From Deltaproteobacteria bacterium (GTDB lineage: Bacteria > Myxococcota_A > UBA9042 > PHBI01 > JACKFB01), in assembly GCA_020632695.1 (NCBI GenBank), contig JACKFB010000001.1:248001-312000 (forward strand): a stretch of 64,000 nt of DNA. The letters run 5' to 3'. How positions within the stretch are numbered: the first letter of the stretch is position 1; the number at the start of each line of letters is the position of its first letter. The translations under genes were made by a program, and so were the position numbers. This document shows positions 1 through 8,451 of the stretch, in pieces. The notes under the pieces were generated by a model. It saw only the letters and a list, made by a program, of their open reading frames with translations. It ran no database searches and had not been told where the DNA came from.

Positions 1-339
1 CTCGAAGCCCTCGGCGTGGAGCAGCGCCACGGTGACGCCCGAGCCCAGCATCCGCGAGCGCTTGCCGGGGCTGAGCCGCGCGATCACCGCCTCGTGTGCG
101 TCGCGCGATCGCTCCGGCAGCAGCGCGTTGAGGCTCAGGCCCAGCATCGCGTCGCGCTCGTAGCCGAAGAGCGCGGCCGCCCGGTCGTTGACCGCACACA
201 GCCGCCCCCCGCCGTCGACGAGGAAGGCCGCGTCGGGGGCGCCCTCGATGAGCGCACGACAGCCAGCCTCGGCGAGCAGGAGCTCGACGGCGTCCCGCCT
301 GCCGGCAGAGGGCATTGTGGTCGAGGTTTCGGTGGACAT
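1..339 (-). CDS. PAS-domain sensor protein, N-terminal part (cut by window edge)
   Basis: Reading leftward from an ATG at 339 (a second ATG lies just upstream at 342 and another inside at 315) gives 113 residues open to the edge of the window. They form a recognisable PAS domain: an AAFLVDGGGRLCAVNDRAAAL-like core followed by a FGYERDAMLG segment, then LLPERSRDAHEAVIARL, which matches the usual PAS/PAC pattern of sensor kinases and diguanylate cyclases. The output domain lies outside the window, so whether this is a histidine kinase or a GGDEF/EAL protein cannot be said. It is divergent from the hydrolase gene at 542. Family assignment is firm; start codon and full function are not. Confidence 0.7.
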   Translation of the reverse strand, partial: MSTETSTTMPSAGRRDAVELLLAEAGCRALIEGAPDAAFLVDGGGRLCAVNDRAAALFGYERDAMLGLSLNALLPERSRDAHEAVIARLSPGKRSRMLGSGVTVALLHAEGFE

Positions 340-527
340 CATCTCGTCGAGGAGCGGTTCGAGAAGCGGCCATGCGCGCGATCGTCCGCGAGCGACGGCC
401 GGTGCACTGGACCCCGGGTGACTCGCGACCCCGGGACTCTACGCACGATGGCGCGTGCATCAACACCATCGGCCGAATTCCATTCCCGCTGAGCGGATTC
501 GACCGTGACCGTCCCGGGGCACCTGCG

Positions 528-533
528 TATGCT
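528..533 (+). promoter_or_regulatory. candidate -10 box for the alpha/beta hydrolase gene
   Basis: TATGCT preceded by TGCG lies 9 bases before the ATG at 542, and no Shine-Dalgarno sequence is visible. A start site 7 bases after the box would make the mRNA nearly leaderless. No convincing -35 is seen. Confidence 0.3.
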
Positions 534-541
534 CGACCGCG

Positions 542-1465
542 ATGAGCGCGCACGAGCAAGCACCCGAGTGGTTCGAGCAGGCCCTGGCCGACCGGGCCGC
601 CGAGGCGTGGGTGGAGGTACGCGGCGCGCGCATCCATTATATGAGGTGGGGTGAGCCGACCCGGCCGGCGCTGGTCCTGGTCCACGGGGGCGCGGCCCAC
701 GCGCGCTGGTGGAGCTTCCTGGCGCCGCTCATCGCCCAGGACCACTACTGCGTGCTGGCGCTGGACCTCTCGGGCCACGGCGAGAGCGACCACCGGCCGA
801 GCTACGACGGCGACTTCTGGCCGCACGAGATCCTCGGCGTGGTCGCCGACGCGGGCGTCCCCGGCAAGCCGATCCTGGTCGGACACAGCATGGGCGGCCT
901 GGTGAGCATCGTGACCGCCGCGCGTCACGGCGACCGCCTCGCCGGGGCCATCATCGTGGACTCGCCGGTGATGCGGCCCGACCCCGAGAGCGAGGAGCGC
1001 GATCGGGTCAAGGCGTTCCGCAATCCCAAGGTCTACCCCGATCTCGAGACGGCGCTGGCGCACTTCCGCCTGGTGCCGACCCAGCCCTGCGACAATCCGT
1101 GGATCCTGGACCACATCGCGCGCAGCTCGCTGCGGGAGCTCACCGAGGAGGCCGACGGCAGGTCCGGCTGGACCTGGCGCTTCGATCCCGGCGTGTTCGA
1201 CAACGGCCGCCTGCCGATGAGCGAGTACCTGGCCGGCGTGCGCTGCCGCGTCGCGCTCTTTCGCGGCGAGCTGTCCAAGGTGGTGCCCCCCGAGGTCGGC
1301 GAGTACATGTACGAGCTGCTGCAGCGCAACTCGCCGCTGGTCGAGATCCCGCAGGCCCACCACCACCTGATCCTCGATCAGCCGCTGGCCTTCGTCGCTG
1401 CGCTGCGCGCGATCCTCGCCGACTGGGAGCACTCGCTGCCCCGCCGCCGCCCGCCCGCCGCGTGA
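542..1465 (+). CDS. alpha/beta-fold hydrolase
   Basis: This 307-residue protein has the full alpha/beta hydrolase layout: a strand plus oxyanion region ALVLVHGGAAHARWW near residues 43-57, a DLSGHGESD turn near 75-83, the nucleophile elbow GHSMGG with Ser116, and a C-terminal His cluster at 273-275 in a HHHLILDQP context that supplies the catalytic His. There is no signal peptide, so it is probably cytoplasmic. The substrate cannot be told; relatives include esterases, epoxide hydrolases and meta-cleavage hydrolases. It is convergent with the next gene and is not in an operon. Confidence 0.88.
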   Translation: MSAHEQAPEWFEQALADRAAEAWVEVRGARIHYMRWGEPTRPALVLVHGGAAHARWWSFLAPLIAQDHYCVLALDLSGHGESDHRPSYDGDFWPHEILGVVADAGVPGKPILVGHSMGGLVSIVTAARHGDRLAGAIIVDSPVMRPDPESEERDRVKAFRNPKVYPDLETALAHFRLVPTQPCDNPWILDHIARSSLRELTEEADGRSGWTWRFDPGVFDNGRLPMSEYLAGVRCRVALFRGELSKVVPPEVGEYMYELLQRNSPLVEIPQAHHHLILDQPLAFVAALRAILADWEHSLPRRRPPAA

Positions 1466-1489
1466 GCGACCGGCGGCGGGCCCCCCGGC

Positions 1490-2323
1490 TCAGCGGCCGA
1501 GGATCTCCTCGAGGAAGTCCTTCATCGAGCTCCAGCTGCGGCGGTCGGCGCGCGCGTCGTAGGCCACACCCTTGCTGGGATCGTCGCCCGCCCCCTTCTG
1601 CGTGAACGCGTGGACGGCCCCGGAGTAGCGCGTGAGCTCCCAGGTCACCTTGCCCGCGTCCAGCTCGGCCAGCAGCGCGTCGATGTCCTTGCGCGGCACG
1701 TACGGGTCGTCGGCGCCCTGGAACATCACGACCTTGGCCTTGATGCGCTTGCCGTCCTCGCGGTTGGTCGAGTCCAGGCCACCGTGGAAGGAGACCACCC
1801 CCTTCAGGTCGGCGCCCGTGCGCGCCAGCTCGAGCACGCCCGTACCCCCGAAGCAGTAGCCGATGGCGGCCGTCCGCTCGGGGTCGACGTTGTCGAGGCT
1901 CAGCATCTTCCGGTAGTTCGCCAGCAGCCGCTTGCGGAAGAGCGCGCGGTCGGACTTGAAGCGGCCGGCTGCCTCGCCGGCGGCCTTGGTGTCCTTGGGG
2001 CGGGTGTCGGCGCCGTACACGTCGGCCACGAAGGCACCGTAGCCCAGCTCGGCCAGCATCCGCGCGCGCATCTCCTCGTTCTCGCCCGGGCCCATCCACT
2101 GATGGACGACCATCACCGCCGGGACGCGCGCCTCGGCGGTGGCGAGGCGGCCGGTGTCCAGGAAGAAGCGCCCCTCGTACTTCACGCCGTCCTCGGTCCA
2201 GTTCACCGGGGTGACGCTGATGGTGGCCACGACGGGTCCGGCGAGCGCCGCGGGGGCGCCGAGGCCGAAGAGGCCCAGGGTGAGCAGCAGTCGGGCGGCG
2301 GCGGGCAGGCGGGCGCGATGCAT
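1490..2323 (-). CDS. secreted dienelactone hydrolase family protein
   Basis: The 277-residue product starts with a clear signal peptide (residues 1-28, ending ALA), so it is predicted periplasmic. It then has the dienelactone hydrolase fold: VVHQWMGPG near 72-80, the nucleophile motif GYCFGG with Cys157, an Asp in GADDPYVP near 205-206, and His238 in the AVHAFT motif. Dienelactone hydrolase classically opens dienelactones in aromatic degradation, but exported members of the family are common and usually of unknown substrate. No aromatic-pathway genes are nearby, so the classical role should not be assumed. Confidence 0.88.
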   Translation of the reverse strand: MHRARLPAAARLLLTLGLFGLGAPAALAGPVVATISVTPVNWTEDGVKYEGRFFLDTGRLATAEARVPAVMVVHQWMGPGENEEMRARMLAELGYGAFVADVYGADTRPKDTKAAGEAAGRFKSDRALFRKRLLANYRKMLSLDNVDPERTAAIGYCFGGTGVLELARTGADLKGVVSFHGGLDSTNREDGKRIKAKVVMFQGADDPYVPRKDIDALLAELDAGKVTWELTRYSGAVHAFTQKGAGDDPSKGVAYDARADRRSWSSMKDFLEEILGR

Positions 2324-2367
2324 GGACGTTCTCCGTGTGTGGCGGGGGGAGTGCCTGAGGGCACCGG

Positions 2368-2376
2368 GTATCGTAG
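2368..2376 (-). promoter_or_regulatory. candidate extended -10 promoter for the dienelactone hydrolase gene
   Basis: On the minus strand the sequence TGCTACGAT fits an extended -10 (TG-N-TACGAT). It lies about 45 bases upstream of the ATG at 2323. No good -35 hexamer is seen at the normal distance. Confidence 0.3.
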
Positions 2377-2448
2377 CACGAGCGGCCCGGGCGGCTGCCA
2401 GCTCCGGGCCGCGATGCGCCCGGGTCGGCAGCGCTCGCGCGGCGCGCG

Positions 2449-3339
2449 TCAGAAGCAGGTGCCGCGGGGCTCACACTGCCAATGTGCGCCGCGCAGCCGG
2501 CAGGCGAAGCGGTCGGGCGGCCCGCACTCGAGGTCGTGCAGGCACTCGTCGGCGGCCGGGTCGTGGCAGGCGTACGCCGTGATGGTGCCGCAGCGATCGC
2601 GCGAGGGGCTGCAGAGGGCGCCCGGCGCACAGTCGGCGTCGACGCGGCAGGCTGCCGGGACGCACTGGTGCAGGCAGGGGGCGTGCTGAGCTGCGCCGCA
2701 GGGCGCGGCGAGGTCGTCCACGGCGCCACACCGGCACAGCGCGCCGCTCTGGCAGTCGTCGTCGCTGCGGCAGGCGCTGTCGTGGCACTGGCAGGCCGTG
2801 CGATCGGCGCTGAGGGTGGACTCGAGGCAGCGCGCGTCCGCGCCGGGGCAGTCGGCGTCCACGTCGCAGGTGGCGGCGGCGGGGTCGCGGCGTCCGGGTG
2901 GGTGGCGGCTGCAGCGCACGTCGTCGGCCGGCAAGACGAGCTCGCAGGTGGCCGCGTCGGCGCGGTGCTCGGGCACGGGCCGCGCCTCGCCCGCCCAGAA
3001 CGCGGCCTCGGGGCCGGCGGGGAGGCAGCTGTGCAGGTGCGACTCGCAGCGCCACAGGCCGTCCTCGCAGTGGCAGACCGTGTCGGGCAGGGCGCCGGGC
3101 GCGCAGCCCAGCGCCGGGAACCGGCAGGTCATCCCGGCCGGCGTGCAGGTCCAGGTGCTGCTGCGCTCGAGATGAGGCGGAGTCGCCGGGCAGGGATCGA
3201 GCGGGGCGGAGCCGTCGTCCGGTTCGGCGGCGACGTCGACTCCGGCCTCCCCCGCGTCCAGCCCGTCGCCGCCCGCGCCGCCGCACGCCGAGAGCAGCGC
3301 GACGAAGAGGGGGATGAGGCGGCTGCGGGGGAGAGCCAT
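2449..3339 (-). CDS. Cys-rich lipoprotein
   Basis: The 296-residue protein begins with a lipoprotein signal; lipobox LLSAC places the lipidated Cys at residue 19. A short acidic stretch (about residues 20-45, Asp/Glu/Ala) follows, then a long Cys-rich domain with well over 20 cysteines, many in repeated Cys-x-x-Asp-x-Asp-Cys patterns such as CDVDADCPGADARC and CRVDADCAPGALC. This repeat type is typical of secreted myxobacterial proteins and is expected to be disulfide bonded outside the cytoplasm. No enzymatic motif is visible and the function is unknown. The ATG at 3339 was chosen because it immediately precedes the signal peptide. Confidence 0.8.
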   Translation of the reverse strand: MALPRSRLIPLFVALLSACGGAGGDGLDAGEAGVDVAAEPDDGSAPLDPCPATPPHLERSSTWTCTPAGMTCRFPALGCAPGALPDTVCHCEDGLWRCESHLHSCLPAGPEAAFWAGEARPVPEHRADAATCELVLPADDVRCSRHPPGRRDPAAATCDVDADCPGADARCLESTLSADRTACQCHDSACRSDDDCQSGALCRCGAVDDLAAPCGAAQHAPCLHQCVPAACRVDADCAPGALCSPSRDRCGTITAYACHDPAADECLHDLECGPPDRFACRLRGAHWQCEPRGTCF

Positions 3340-3531
3340 GGGTGAGCGTCCGCGGTCATCGGTGGCGTGGGGCCCGGCGCCTCCGGGACCTCCGGCGGTC
3401 GCCTCGCCCCGGCCTCGAGTGGAGCATGGCCCTCGCCGCCCGATCAACGCGAGCCCGGGGCTTGCCCGGCGCGCCCTCCCTGCGCCACGATCGGCACCTC
3501 TCTCCCCGCGCCCACGCCCAGGAGGCGAAGC

Positions 3532-3987
3532 ATGAAGAACCCACCCGAAGGCTGGCCACGCATCTCGTCGGCCGTCTTCTACGACGACGCCGCCCGCGCC
3601 ATCGATTGGATCTGCGAGGCTTTCGGTTTCGAGGTCCGCATGAAGATCGAGGGCGAGGACGGTCAGATCGAGCACTCCGAGCTGGAGCTGCCGGGCGGCC
3701 TGATCATGGTCGGCCAGGTGCGCGGCGCCGCGCGGCCCGAGCGGTCATGGTGCGCGACGCCGCAGGCGCTGGGCGGCAAGAACACCCAGGCGCTGTGCGT
3801 GTGCGTCGATGACGCCGACGCCCACTGCGAGCGCGCCCGCGCCGCCGGCGCGACCATCGCCAGCGAGCCGAAGACCACCGACTACGGCGAGGACTACTGG
3901 GCCGACCGCACCTACGAGGCCGTCGACCTGGAAGGCCATCACTGGTGGTTCATGCAGCGGGTGCGCAACCCGGGCGAGCCGCGCTGA
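3532..3987 (+). CDS. VOC / glyoxalase-like protein
   Basis: A 151-residue cytoplasmic protein with the vicinal-oxygen-chelate fold: the first module has FYDDAARAIDWICEAFGF near 16-33 and a possible metal-ligand stretch IEHSELEL near 46-53; the second ends in DLEGHHWWFMQ, the usual C-terminal signature of PhnB/glyoxalase-like members. A strong ribosome binding site (AGGAGG) lies 5-6 bases before the ATG, which settles the start. The family contains glyoxalases, bleomycin-resistance proteins and demethylubiquinone-like proteins; nothing here decides among them. Confidence 0.85.
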   Translation: MKNPPEGWPRISSAVFYDDAARAIDWICEAFGFEVRMKIEGEDGQIEHSELELPGGLIMVGQVRGAARPERSWCATPQALGGKNTQALCVCVDDADAHCERARAAGATIASEPKTTDYGEDYWADRTYEAVDLEGHHWWFMQRVRNPGEPR

Positions 3988-4006
3988 CCAGGGGCCCGGG
4001 GCCGCG

Positions 4007-5572
4007 TCAGCGCCAGTCGCGCGCGGTCCCCAGGCCGAGCTTCTTCATGCGGCTCTGCAGGGTGGAGCCGGGCAGGCCCAGGAGCTCGGCGGCGCCGCCG
4101 GGGCCGTAGAGCTTGCCGCTGGTGGCCTGGAGCGTGCGCGCGATGTGGCGGCGTTCCACCTCCTCCAGCGTCGGCGTCGGCCGGCGCTCGTCCGGCGTCG
4201 GGTCCGCCGGCAGCCCCGGCGCGTCCGCGTCGTGGAAGCCGAGGGAGCGCCCGTCGGGGCTGAGGATGGTGGCGCGCTCCAGCGCGTTGACGAGCTCGCG
4301 AACGTTGCCGCGCCACTGCTGCGAGGCGAGGTGGCGGAGGTTCTCCTCGGTCAGCAGCCAGGGGCCGCGGCCGGTGCGCCGGGTGATCGCGTCCAGGGCC
4401 GTGCGGGCGAGCACGGGCAGGTCGTCCATGCGGGCGCGCAGCGGCGGCACGCGGATGGGGAAGACCGCCAGGCGGTAGTAGAGGTCCTCGCGGAAGGCGC
4501 GGCGCGCGCAGGCGGCCTCCAGGTCGACGTTGGTGGCCGCGATGACCCGGACGTCGACGCGCACGGTGCGATCGGAGCCCACCGGCTCGAAGCAGCCGTC
4601 CTGGAGCACGCGCAGCAGCTTGGCCTGGAGATCGAGCGGCAGCTCGCCCACCTCGTCCAGCAGCAGCGTGCCGCCGTTGGCCGCCTGGAAGCGGCCGATG
4701 CGGGTGCCCGACGCGCCGGTGAACGCGCCGCGCACGTGGCCGAAGAGCTCGCTCTCGATGATGCCCGCGGGCAGCGAGGCGCAGTTGATGCTGACCATCG
4801 GCTTGGCCTCGCGGTGGCTCCAGCCGTGGATGGCGTGGGCCAGCACCTCCTTGCCGACGCCGGTCTCGCCGGTCAGCAGCACCGGCGCGTCGGTGGGCGC
4901 GACCTGGCGGGCCAGGTGCGCGATGTGGCGCATCGCCGGGCTGCGGGCCGCGTCGATGAGCTCGCAGGCGTCGTGCTGGCCGCCGACCCGCTCGCGCAAG
5001 AGCCGGTTCTGCTCCTCGAGCTGGTCGCGCAGTCGGGTCAGGCGCATGGACTGCTCGCCGTAGCAGATCACCAGCGCCAGCAGGCGCCCGAAGATGTCGG
5101 CCAGGTGGACCACCGCCTCCGGGTAGGCGCCGCAGACCTGCCGGTCCATCGTGATGATGCCGACCGGGGCGCCCTCGGCGCGCAGCGGCACCACCATGCA
5201 CGAGTGGCCGTGCGGGAGATCCAGCACGCCGTCGAAGGGGTCGCCGTCGCCGTGGGCATGATCCTCGTCGATGAAGGCGCGGGCGGTGCCCTCGTCCAGG
5301 AGCCGCCGGATGGAGGGGTAGTCGGCCAGGCGCAGCCGGTGGGCGCGGACGTCGGCGCCGGAGAGCGGCCCGATGGCGACCCGGACGACCAGCTCGTCCT
5401 CGTCGGACAGCTCCATCACGGTGGCGAGGTCGAAGGGGATCATGCCGCCCAAGGCTTCGAGGGCCTCGGCCAGCAGCTCGTCCACGGCCTCGGCCGAGGT
5501 GCCGAGGCGGGCGACGGCGCCCAGGTTCCGGGTCAGGTCGATGATGGGCGAGCTGGGGACGGCGACGGACAT
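4007..5572 (-). CDS. NorR-like sigma-54-dependent transcriptional activator (GAF-AAA+-Fis)
   Basis: The 521-residue protein has an N-terminal GAF domain (about 25-170), a sigma-54 AAA+ domain and a Fis-type helix-turn-helix (about 470-515). The AAA+ part is complete: Walker A GETGVGKE (235-242), GAFTGA loop (283-288), Walker B LLLDEVGE (303-310) and the RVIAATN sensor segment. The GAF stretch DPFDGVL followed by a conserved HSCMVVPL and G-I-I-T-M-D resembles NorR, the NO sensor of enterobacteria. A GTG at 5593 is also possible, but the ATG at 5572 has a GGAG at good distance and leaves the first operator upstream of the gene. It is divergent from the rubrerythrin operon, which it most likely activates. 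The ligand (NO, peroxide or other) is inferred only by family resemblance. Confidence 0.9.
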   Translation of the reverse strand: MSVAVPSSPIIDLTRNLGAVARLGTSAEAVDELLAEALEALGGMIPFDLATVMELSDEDELVVRVAIGPLSGADVRAHRLRLADYPSIRRLLDEGTARAFIDEDHAHGDGDPFDGVLDLPHGHSCMVVPLRAEGAPVGIITMDRQVCGAYPEAVVHLADIFGRLLALVICYGEQSMRLTRLRDQLEEQNRLLRERVGGQHDACELIDAARSPAMRHIAHLARQVAPTDAPVLLTGETGVGKEVLAHAIHGWSHREAKPMVSINCASLPAGIIESELFGHVRGAFTGASGTRIGRFQAANGGTLLLDEVGELPLDLQAKLLRVLQDGCFEPVGSDRTVRVDVRVIAATNVDLEAACARRAFREDLYYRLAVFPIRVPPLRARMDDLPVLARTALDAITRRTGRGPWLLTEENLRHLASQQWRGNVRELVNALERATILSPDGRSLGFHDADAPGLPADPTPDERRPTPTLEEVERRHIARTLQATSGKLYGPGGAAELLGLPGSTLQSRMKKLGLGTARDWR

Positions 5573-5590
5573 GGGCGGCTCCGGGCGTGT

Positions 5591-5604
5591 CACGATATTT
5601 CGTG
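5591..5604. promoter_or_regulatory. operator 1 for the NorR-like activator (CACGA-N4-TCGTG)
   Basis: CACGATATTTCGTG is a perfect 5-bp inverted repeat with a 4-base AT-rich centre. It lies 19 bases upstream of the activator start codon and about 150 bases upstream of the predicted sigma-54 start site, so it could serve both as an enhancer and for autoregulation. Confidence 0.6.
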
Positions 5605-5619
5605 GGCGACAGGCCGTGT

Positions 5620-5629
5620 CACGAAATAC
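5620..5629. promoter_or_regulatory. operator 2, half-site (CACGAAATAC)
   Basis: This site keeps one CACGA arm and the AT-rich centre of the flanking operators, read from the opposite strand, but its second arm is degenerate. Three clustered sites recall the three enhancer sites of the norR-norVW gap. Confidence 0.45.
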
Positions 5630-5642
5630 CGCCGCTTCATAT

Positions 5643-5656
5643 CACGACATTTCGTG
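5643..5656. promoter_or_regulatory. operator 3 for the NorR-like activator (CACGA-N4-TCGTG)
   Basis: CACGACATTTCGTG is a second perfect CACGA/TCGTG inverted repeat, differing from operator 1 by one central base. It lies about 100 bases upstream of the predicted sigma-54 transcription start, a normal enhancer distance. Confidence 0.6.
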
Positions 5657-5728
5657 GATCCAAGCGTTCCGGTCGCGCTGTCCGCACAGCTCGCAGTGAT
5701 TCCGGCAGGTTCGGGCCTCCTGGTGCGG

Positions 5729-5744
5729 CGGCACGGGATTTGCT
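5729..5744 (+). promoter_or_regulatory. sigma-54 (-24/-12) promoter of the rubrerythrin operon
   Basis: GGCACGGGATTTGCT matches the sigma-54 consensus TGGCACG-N4-TTGCW at every position except the first T. The GG and GC elements have the required spacing. The predicted start is near 5755, leaving a leader of about 64 bases to the rubrerythrin ATG. With a sigma-54 activator gene next door and its putative sites in between, this is a strong call. Confidence 0.85.
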
Positions 5745-5818
5745 TTACTCCCCTGCGCGGTCCCCGCGGTGCGGCGGCCCAAGAACACCCCCTTCAACCC
5801 ACATCAGGAGAGCAGATC

Positions 5819-6238
5819 ATGCCGGAGCTCAAGGGCACCAAGACCCACCAGAACCTCAAGGACGCCTTCGCGGGCGAGTCGCAGGCCAACCGTCGCTACC
5901 TCTACTTCGCCAAGATCGCCGACGTCGAAGGCTACCCCGAGGTCGCGGCGAACTTCCGCGACACCGCCGAGGGCGAGACCGGCCATGCGCACGGGCACCT
6001 GGACTACATCAAGCGCGTCGGCGACCCGGCCACCGACCTGCCGATCGGTGACTCGGAGACCAACCTGAAGGCCGCCATCGCCGGTGAGACCCACGAGTAC
6101 ACCGACATGTACCCGGGCATGGCGAAGGCCGCGCGGGAAGAGGGCTTCAGCGAGATCGCCGACTGGTTCGAGACGCTGGCGAAGGCCGAGAAGTCCCACG
6201 CGGGCCGCTTCCAGAAGATGCTCGACACCATCTCCTGA
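5819..6238 (+). CDS. rubrerythrin family protein (rubredoxin-less)
   Basis: A 139-residue ferritin-like di-iron protein. The expected ligands are all visible: Glu20, the Glu53-x-x-His56 pair, Glu90 and Glu93, and Glu124-x-x-His127. It ends right after the four-helix bundle and lacks the C-terminal rubredoxin-like Cys4 iron site of classical rubrerythrin, so an outside electron donor is needed; the Fe-S protein encoded next is a natural candidate. Rubrerythrins reduce peroxide. AGGAG lies 8 bases before the ATG. First gene of a three-gene operon behind the sigma-54 promoter. Confidence 0.92.
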   Translation: MPELKGTKTHQNLKDAFAGESQANRRYLYFAKIADVEGYPEVAANFRDTAEGETGHAHGHLDYIKRVGDPATDLPIGDSETNLKAAIAGETHEYTDMYPGMAKAAREEGFSEIADWFETLAKAEKSHAGRFQKMLDTIS

Positions 6239-6372
6239 GGTCCGCTCCCTGGCAATGCGGGACGCGTGGGTGAGGGCCGTGAGTCCCCACCCGCGCCCCC
6301 GACGAGCCTCTGGCGGCGGTGCCTCGTGCGCCGCCGCGTCAGCACCGATCCCTCTCCGCGCACGGTGAGAAC

Positions 6373-7743
6373 ATGAGCGATTCGCCCATCTCGTACCTGC
6401 CCACCTCGGGGCTGACCTACGATCCGAACGACCCGCTCTACTTCGATGCCGACGCGTTGCAGCAGGAGATCACCCGCGTCTTCGAGGTCTGTCACGGCTG
6501 CCGCATGTGCTTCAAGTACTGCGACACCTTCCCCGACCTCTTCGCGTTCATCGACGAGCGCCACGAAGGCGACGTGCGCAAGCTCACCGGCGAGGAGACG
6601 GCGAAGGTCCTCGACGAGTGCTTCCAGTGCAAGCTGTGCGAGGTGCAGTGCCCCTACACGCCGCGGGACGGCCATGAGTTCCAGCTCGACTTCCCCAAGC
6701 TGGTCGGCCGCTACCGGGCCCAGCGGGTGCAGCGACAGGGCCTGCCGCTGCGCGAGCGCGTGCTGGGCAACCCCGACGGCACGGCGGCGGTGGCGCGGGC
6801 CAGCTTCGGGCTGGCCAACGTGATGAACCGGAACGCCGCGCACCGCTGGTTCATGGAGAAGCTGCTGGGCATCCACCGCGACAAGCTGCTGCCCGACTTC
6901 GCGCCGAAGACCTTCGAGCGCTGGGCCGACGGCCAGGGGCGGCTCGACGGCGCGCCGGGCGGGGAGGTGGCGCTCTTCCAGACCTGCTTCGTCCAGCACA
7001 ACGAGCCGCAGATCGGCCGCGACACCGTCGAGGTGCTCGAGCGCAACCAGGTGGACGTCCGCTGCGTGCGCGGCCTGGAGTGCTGCGGGATGCCGGCCTG
7101 GGAGAGCGGGGACCTGGAGGGCCTGCGCAAGCACGCGAAGGCGAACCTGGATCGGCTGGAACCCTACGTGGAGGCCGGCGCGAAGGTGGTGGTGATCAAC
7201 CCGACCTGCTCGATGATGCTGCGGCGCGAGTACCCGGAGCTGGTGGCGCCCGAGGACCGCGCGCGCGCCGAGAAGCTGGCGGCGGCGACCCAGGACCCCA
7301 GCGAGTTCCTCTGGTCGATACGCAACGAGGAGCGCTTCTCCAAGCTGCCCGAGGAGAGCGAGGGCCCGCGCATCGCCTACCACGCACCGTGCCACCTGCG
7401 TGCCCAGGGGGTCGGCTTCAAGGGCCGCGACGTGATGAAGAAGGCGCTGGGCGCGAAGATGGGGACGGTGATGGAGTGCTGCGGGCACGACGGCACCTTC
7501 GCGATGAAGGTGGAGGGGTTCGAGCCCTCCCAGCGCGTGGGCAAGCGCGCCTTCGACGGGATGATCGAGGGCGGCGGCGAGGTGTGGTCGACGGATTGCC
7601 CGCTGGCGGCGCTCCAGTTCGAGCAGCACGCGGGGCGCAAGCCGATGCACCCGATGACCATCATGGCGAAGTCCTATCGGGGCGAGAGCCTCACCGGAAC
7701 GAAGCTCTTGCCGCCGCCGCGGACCGAGGAGGAGCAGACATGA
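6373..7743 (+). CDS. Fe-S / CCG-domain (heterodisulfide-reductase-like) protein
   Basis: The 456-residue product has two ferredoxin-type 4Fe-4S motifs near the N-terminus, CHGCRMCFKYC (about 40-50) and CFQCKLCEVQC (about 88-98), followed by two CCG-type domains carrying ECCGMPAW and ECCGHDGTF. This layout matches GlpC / HdrD-like electron-transfer subunits. No membrane segment or signal peptide is seen, so it is cytoplasmic or peripheral. The recurrent association rubrerythrin - this protein - DUF3501 is known in many proteobacteria and suggests it feeds electrons to rubrerythrin, though this is inference. It overlaps the next gene by the ATGA tetranucleotide. Confidence 0.88.
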   Translation: MSDSPISYLPTSGLTYDPNDPLYFDADALQQEITRVFEVCHGCRMCFKYCDTFPDLFAFIDERHEGDVRKLTGEETAKVLDECFQCKLCEVQCPYTPRDGHEFQLDFPKLVGRYRAQRVQRQGLPLRERVLGNPDGTAAVARASFGLANVMNRNAAHRWFMEKLLGIHRDKLLPDFAPKTFERWADGQGRLDGAPGGEVALFQTCFVQHNEPQIGRDTVEVLERNQVDVRCVRGLECCGMPAWESGDLEGLRKHAKANLDRLEPYVEAGAKVVVINPTCSMMLRREYPELVAPEDRARAEKLAAATQDPSEFLWSIRNEERFSKLPEESEGPRIAYHAPCHLRAQGVGFKGRDVMKKALGAKMGTVMECCGHDGTFAMKVEGFEPSQRVGKRAFDGMIEGGGEVWSTDCPLAALQFEQHAGRKPMHPMTIMAKSYRGESLTGTKLLPPPRTEEEQT

Positions 7744-8303
7744 GGAAGGTACGGCGCAGCGACATCGTCGATTACGTGACCTACAGCGAGGGGCGGGACC
7801 AGGCGCGGGAGCGGGCGCTGGAGCTGAAGGTCCCGCGGCGCATCCACATCGGGCCGCACCTCACGCTGCTCTTCGAGAACACCGAGACCATCATCTACCA
7901 GATCCAGGAGATGACTCGGGCCGAGCAGATCGTGAAGGAGGCGGACATCGAGCACGAGATCGAGACGTACAACGAGCTGGTGGGCGGACCGGGCGAGCTG
8001 GGCGCGACCCTGCTCATCGAGATCGAGTCCCCCGAGGAGCGGGCGCGCCTGTTGACCGAGTGGCTGCCGCTGCCGGAGCACCTGTACGCGACGCTGCCCG
8101 GCGGCGAACGTGTGCGGCCCCGCTTCGACGAGCGCCAGCTCGGAGAGACCCGGCTGTCCTCGGTGCAGTACCTGACCTTCCCGCTGGGCGAGGCGGCGCC
8201 GGTGGCGCTGGGCTGCGACTTCGAGCGGTACCGCTACGAGACCACGCTGAGCGAGGCCCAGCGGGCGGCCCTGGGCGCGGACCTGGCGGCGCCCGAGGCG
8301 TGA
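7740..8303 (+). CDS. DUF3501 family protein
   Basis: The 187-residue acidic protein begins with MRKVRRSDIVDY and contains the conserved HIGPHLTLLFEN and YQIQEM segments of DUF3501. Its start codon overlaps the stop of the Fe-S gene (ATGA), so the two are translationally coupled. The family has no established biochemical role; its near-constant partnership with the rubrerythrin/CCG pair points to oxidative or nitrosative stress. No Cys cluster or membrane segment is present. Confidence 0.82.
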   Translation: MRKVRRSDIVDYVTYSEGRDQARERALELKVPRRIHIGPHLTLLFENTETIIYQIQEMTRAEQIVKEADIEHEIETYNELVGGPGELGATLLIEIESPEERARLLTEWLPLPEHLYATLPGGERVRPRFDERQLGETRLSSVQYLTFPLGEAAPVALGCDFERYRYETTLSEAQRAALGADLAAPEA

Positions 8304-8451
8304 ACCGGGCCCCCGGCGTGCCCGCGCGCGTCGCTGGCCCGAGCGGTTTGACCGTGACCGCCACCCGTGGTGACATCGAGGCCCCACCTCGAGCTCGCAG
8401 CGACGTCCCCGGCCCTCGGCCGAGGGGCGCCAGCACCCCGGAGGTTCGCCC

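Noticed and set aside
1490..2323. Aromatic degradation role for the dienelactone hydrolase
   Set aside because: It has a signal peptide and no pathway genes around it.
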